Notes under the pieces: generated by a model
The model's database searches: none
What the model was told of the DNA's origin: nothing
The model's input: only the letters and a program-made list of their open reading frames with translations
Position numbers and translations under genes: made by a program
Source: JAUIIK01 sp963709995
Lineage (GTDB): Bacteria > Chloroflexota > Chloroflexia > Thermomicrobiales > CFX8
Direction: 5' to 3'
Assembly: GCA_963709995.1 (NCBI GenBank)
Contig: CAVPYN010000005.1
Coordinates: 124,001-188,000 of the forward strand
Length of the DNA stretch: 64,000 bases
In this document: piece by piece, positions 62,427 through 64,000 of the stretch
Numbering within the stretch: position 1 is the first letter of the stretch
How the letters are laid out: the number at the start of each line of letters is the position of its first letter

Positions 62427-63254
62427 CTATTCCCTGACTTTACCCGTCACCCAGTCATAGCGTATGTCGTCGTCGATGATCGGGGCGGTCGAGCGGGTGC
62501 CGATGCCGGCGCCGCCGTCGACGTTCCAGACGGCACCGGTGACATAGCTCGAGGCGTCTGACGCAAGGAACATGACGACCGATACCGACCTCTTCGGACT
62601 CGCCGGGCCGGGCCAGTGGCAGGTTCGGAATGCGCTTCCCAAGCCCTTCGGCCATGCGCGGCGGCAGCGGCTTCGGCTGAGTATCGATCAAACCGGGACT
62701 AACGACGTTGACCAGGATATTGTGCGGGGCAAGCTCGATCGCGGCGACGCGTGAGAAAGATTCTGTGGCCGCCCGGCTTGACGCGTACGCGCCGGCACCA
62801 GCCGAACCGCGCGTAGTGACGCCCGAAGAGAAGTTGATGATCCTGCCACCGTTGCCAGCGTCGATCATCGCTTTCGCCGCCGCGCGAGTCATCAGGAACG
62901 TGCCGCGCGTATTGACTGAATAGACCGTGTCCCAGACCTCGGAGCGTTCGTCGAAGATGGATGCATGCGGTGCAACGGCGGCATTGTTCACGCAGATATC
63001 GAGCTTGCCAAAGCGCTCGACGGCCGCGTTGACGATACTGGCCGCACCCTCGTCGGTGCTCACATCGCCAACGAAGGAGAGCACCCGCTCTGAATCGAGG
63101 TCCTGGCACGTTACCGCAAGTCCCTCAGCATCACGATCAGCCGCCAGTAGAAACGCGCCAGCCGCGTTAAATTGCTGGCCATCGCACGACCAACACCCCG
63201 TGCGGCGCCGGTCACGATGACAACGCGACCCGAGAAATCAAATGAAACGCTCAA
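62427..63254 (-). pseudogene. SDR-family oxidoreductase with two frameshifts
   Basis: The pieces make a complete classical SDR. From TTG 63254: VSFDFSGRVVIVTGAARGVG, then a shift near 63172 into FNAAGAFLLAADRDAEGLAV, then VLSFVGDVSTDEGAASIVNA, ICVNNAAVAPHASIF, IINFSSGVTTRGSAGAGAYA with the catalytic Ser and Tyr, and NVVSPGLIDTQPKPL. A second shift near 62585 leads to SVVMFLASDASSYVTGAVWN and the end at 62427. The Lys of YxxxK is changed: AYASSR has Arg instead. The first shift looks like loss of a base, the second like gain of one. It is on the opposite strand to the threonine-related run. Confidence 0.78.
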
Positions 63255-63395
63255 TAGGGCCTTCTTTCATGCAAGGAAGGTTCTCCAACGCTTGGACTTC
63301 AATCGCCAGCCGCGAATTTCGGAGTCTTCTACGGCTTACGTGTGAAGCCCTTCGCCAGCCCGCCCGGGACCTTTGCTTGTCCTGTTCCCTCTTCC

Positions 63396-63789
63396 CTACT
63401 CCAGCGCCGTGACGGTGATCTCAACCTGAGCGCCGGCCGGCAGCGAGGTGACGCCGACGGTCGTGCGGCCGGGCGGGTTGGAGACGAAATACTCAGCGTA
63501 GACTTCGTTCATCTCGCCGAACTTGCTGAGATCAGTCATGTAGACGGCTGTCGACAGCCCGGTCCATGCCGGAGCCGGCCGCTTCGAGGATGTTCTTAAC
63601 GTTCTCGAGCGTCTGGCGAGTTTCCGCGGCAATGCCGCCTGGAACGATCTCGTTTGTCGTCGGGTCAATGCCCTTCTCACCAGCAACGAAGATGAATCCG
63701 TTGGCGCGTACCGCCTGTGAGTAGGGGCCGATCGGCTTGGCCGCCTTGTCAGTTTCGATCACTTCGAGGTCGTGTCGCGTTTCAACCAC
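63396..63789 (-). pseudogene. ridA: RidA-family deaminase (YjgF/UK114) with one frameshift
   Basis: Two minus-strand frames combine to a full RidA. The first, from GTG 63789, reads IETDKAAKPIGPYSQAVRAN, GFIFVAGEKGIDPTTNEIVP and TRQTLENVKNILEAAGSGMD. After a shift near 63555 the second reads TAVYMTDLSKFGEMNEVYAE, FVSNPPGRTTVGVTSLPAGA and VEITVTALE. The key Arg (PPGRTT) and the final Glu (VEI) of the active site are present. RidA hydrolyses reactive enamines or imines formed from amino-acid PLP chemistry. The GTG overlaps the end of the partial upstream gene. Confidence 0.85.
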
Positions 63790-64000
63790 CGTGCTTACCC
63801 TTCAGGTTCATCTTCGATCGATTCAGGCGATTGTAGCGCGGCGGCTTGCCTACAAGTTCCCGCGTATCGGCGAGGAGCAATTCCCTGTCTTGACTCTCCC
63901 GAACCTGTGCCGCCAGATTGCGCAGCGTCTCGGCGCCGTAGCGCACAAGTTGAGCGATCGTTGCGCCAGACTGGATTCCGAAGATGCGCCAGTAGTCAGC
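63782..64000 (-). CDS. Unidentified protein, C-terminal part (partial)
   Basis: The frame runs in from the window edge at base 64000 for 72 codons, ending with TGA at 63782-63784. It overlaps the RidA start by 8 bases, which shows the two belong to one operon. The visible end contains DYWRIFGIQSGATIAQLVRY and ELVGKPPRYNRLNRS, followed by a basic tail. I cannot assign a family from this part. It may be an amino-acid-related enzyme given its partner. Confidence 0.55.
   Translation of the reverse strand, partial: ADYWRIFGIQSGATIAQLVRYGAETLRNLAAQVRESQDRELLLADTRELVGKPPRYNRLNRSKMNLKGKHGG

Overview
This window is a GC-rich chromosomal segment. It most likely comes from a Gram-positive-type or monoderm-like bacterium of the Chloroflexota (Thermomicrobia/Sphaerobacter-like), although no rRNA or phylogenetic marker is present to prove that. 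The clues are Tat lipoproteins with Asp/Gly-rich mature starts, an AmaP/Asp23 envelope operon, hydantoinase-type HyuA/HyuB, and the general codon style. Genes are closely packed with clear Shine-Dalgarno sites.

Layout. 0-3 kb: end of an OmpR-type response regulator, its histidine kinase and an overlapping FGGY sugar kinase. 3-13.2 kb: a divergent catabolic locus. A minus-strand operon (GntR/FCD regulator, nitrilase, peptide-type binding protein, two permeases, creatininase-family hydrolase) faces hyuA-hyuB, with a palindromic candidate operator between them. The theme is uptake and hydrolysis of a cyclic amide, hydantoin or peptide-like substrate. 13.7-19.1 kb: an eight-gene plus-strand run made of a 79-residue protein, an MFS transporter and six tandem paralogues of a probable dimeric alpha-beta barrel fold, followed by a broken formyltransferase-like fragment. 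19.7-22.2 kb: a Wzm/Wzt-type polysaccharide ABC exporter and an atypical receiver protein.

22.4-34.3 kb is an accessory island. It holds an integrase remnant, small unknown proteins, a giant secreted RHS/YD-repeat protein whose C-terminal module is cut off by an in-frame TGA, a candidate immunity gene, a second truncated RHS tip interrupted by an in-frame TAG, and a second candidate immunity gene. 34.3-45.1 kb is more ordinary: MFS, SpoU-type RNA methyltransferase, SAM methyltransferase, pyrD, an FAD oxidoreductase, a Rieske protein with a very long extension, enoyl-CoA hydratase, an AbrB/PIN remnant and a CoA-transferase. Within it lies the most striking gene: a DsbA-like lipoprotein whose active site reads U-P-G-C through an in-frame TGA, with a well-placed hairpin downstream, so it is a probable selenoprotein.

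45.3-64 kb: UPF0114 protein, AmaP/Asp23 operon, a broken SLC13-type transporter, two DinB-fold proteins, a metallo-beta-lactamase gene interrupted by TGA, a Tet/Otr-like ribosomal protection GTPase, proline iminopeptidase, and a threonine/glycine-related run (epimerase-type threonine dehydrogenase, kbl, Zn-dehydrogenase, SDR, Gfo/Idh oxidoreductase, second SDR, RidA). Many genes in this last run carry single-base frameshifts, which may be real decay or local sequence error.
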